64,000 nt of DNA from Buddleja alternifolia (Eukaryota > Streptophyta > Magnoliopsida > Lamiales > Scrophulariaceae): contig CM033393.1 of the NCBI GenBank assembly GCA_019426215.1, positions 1,617,001 through 1,681,000 of the forward strand. The letters are read 5' to 3'. The notes below the pieces were generated by a model. It saw only the letters and a list, made by a program, of their open reading frames with translations. It ran no database searches and was not told where the DNA came from. Position numbers and translations under genes: made by a program. This document shows, one piece after another, positions 63,351-64,000 of the stretch. Numbering within the stretch: position 1 is the first letter of the stretch; each line of letters begins with the position of its first letter.

Positions 63351-64000
63351 AGATAAATTATGAATGTAATAAAAGTTTTTGCAGATTTTTAAAAGCGGGT
63401 TGGGATTCCCTTTTCTTTAAAATTTGTATAATTATTCTCATGGGGTTAAACAAACTTTACAAGAAACTAAAAAGGACTGAAAAGAAATTTTTAAAATAAA
63501 CAAAGGTCCAATTGACAAAGTCAAAAATAGTGGCTGGAATAGTAAATATTACACGTGGCAGAATGTGGTAGAAGAGGAGCTTGGCTCCAGGAGCTTCCAA
63601 GAACCACTCACAAAGTTATGGCAGGTAGACACAAATATAAAATACAAAAAATACCCATTTAATGGGGGAGAAATCTTTATATTAATTCACTTGGAGTTAC
63701 AAGATCCACGACCTACCAAATCGAAGCTTGTTTCGGGACGAAGTCGATCCCATGCCTAGCTTATTTAGCTACCCGAAATTTTATCGCCTTGGTCTTTGTT
63801 AGTCATGTTTTGTTGTTAAAATAGTAAAATAACTATGTTATTGAAATAGATGCAGAACTTTAACAAGAAAAGGAAAAAGAAGAGAGTTCTCTTTTTGCTG
63901 CTTTTAGAACTAAGAAACGTAATAAGGTGAAAAGATAAAAAACTAAACATAGGGTTGTAGCCTATTTATAATAGAAATAAAAAACCCTACATAGATAAAG
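63351..64000 (-). other. Possible pararetroviral leader or flank at the right edge
   Basis: No protein gene seen. Minus-strand TATAAATAG at about 63976-63968 could be a promoter. About 175 nt further on, a short frame starts ATGACTAACAAAGACCAAGG. The sequence differs from the viral promoter/leader at 54.95-55.42 kb, so I cannot say whether it is virus, a second integrated fragment or host. Confidence 0.35.

Overview
This window is plant nuclear DNA, almost certainly from a eudicot. The host genes are split into many short exons by AT-rich introns and encode typical land-plant proteins. Plant-type MITEs, L1-class LINEs, an Athila-like LTR element and an integrated plant pararetrovirus fill much of the rest. 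I cannot place the species from sequence alone.

Layout, left to right. (1) 1-7374, minus strand: the 5' two-thirds or so of a C3H44/NERD-like chromatin regulator (PHD, SWIB, Plus3, GYF), running off the left edge. One of its introns is a textbook U12-type AT-AC intron. (2) 7.4-18 kb: a C/G-rich promoter, AT-rich intergenic DNA, an unassigned 1 kb block, a decayed minus-strand LINE (about 12.2-15.95 kb) and a hAT MITE. (3) 18118-23450, plus strand: a complete 14-exon UPF0183/PHAF1-type gene of 400 aa. Its introns carry two MULE-like elements, one built around a minisatellite with nine CACGTG boxes. From memory, C3H44 and UPF0183 genes are also neighbours in Arabidopsis (At3g51120/At3g51130), so this looks like conserved microsynteny. 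(4) 24.4-28.6 kb: a TIR element carrying organelle-like cargo, a tRNA-Glu(CUC) gene, and several small elements with clear target-site duplications. (5) 28848-31313, plus strand: a plastid class I fructose-bisphosphate aldolase gene that looks intact except for an apparent 13-nt deletion in exon 2. (6) 32868-46953: a full-length-size L1-type LINE split by a 7.9 kb Athila-like LTR element. The LTR element has twin 1336-bp LTRs, an AATAT target duplication, and gag-protease only. (7) 47573-54222, minus strand: a 12-exon S28 serine peptidase gene (EDA2-like, 489 aa) with two GC-AG introns. (8) 54.9-63.35 kb, minus strand: a nearly complete but mutated endogenous pararetrovirus (Caulimoviridae). 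It combines badna/tungro-like traits (ATGA-linked ORFs, a second Cys-rich capsid motif) with a separate movement-protein ORF and a 3' viroplasmin-domain ORF.

The host genes look like independent housekeeping loci (chromatin/RNA regulation, a putative autophagy factor, plastid carbon metabolism, a secreted peptidase) and do not form a pathway. The strongest candidate for something undescribed is the mixed-architecture pararetrovirus. Next come the AT-AC intron, the G-box minisatellite, the cargo-bearing TIR element and the frameshifted aldolase. All exon boundaries were read by eye from splice signals, phase and family similarity; no alignment was run.
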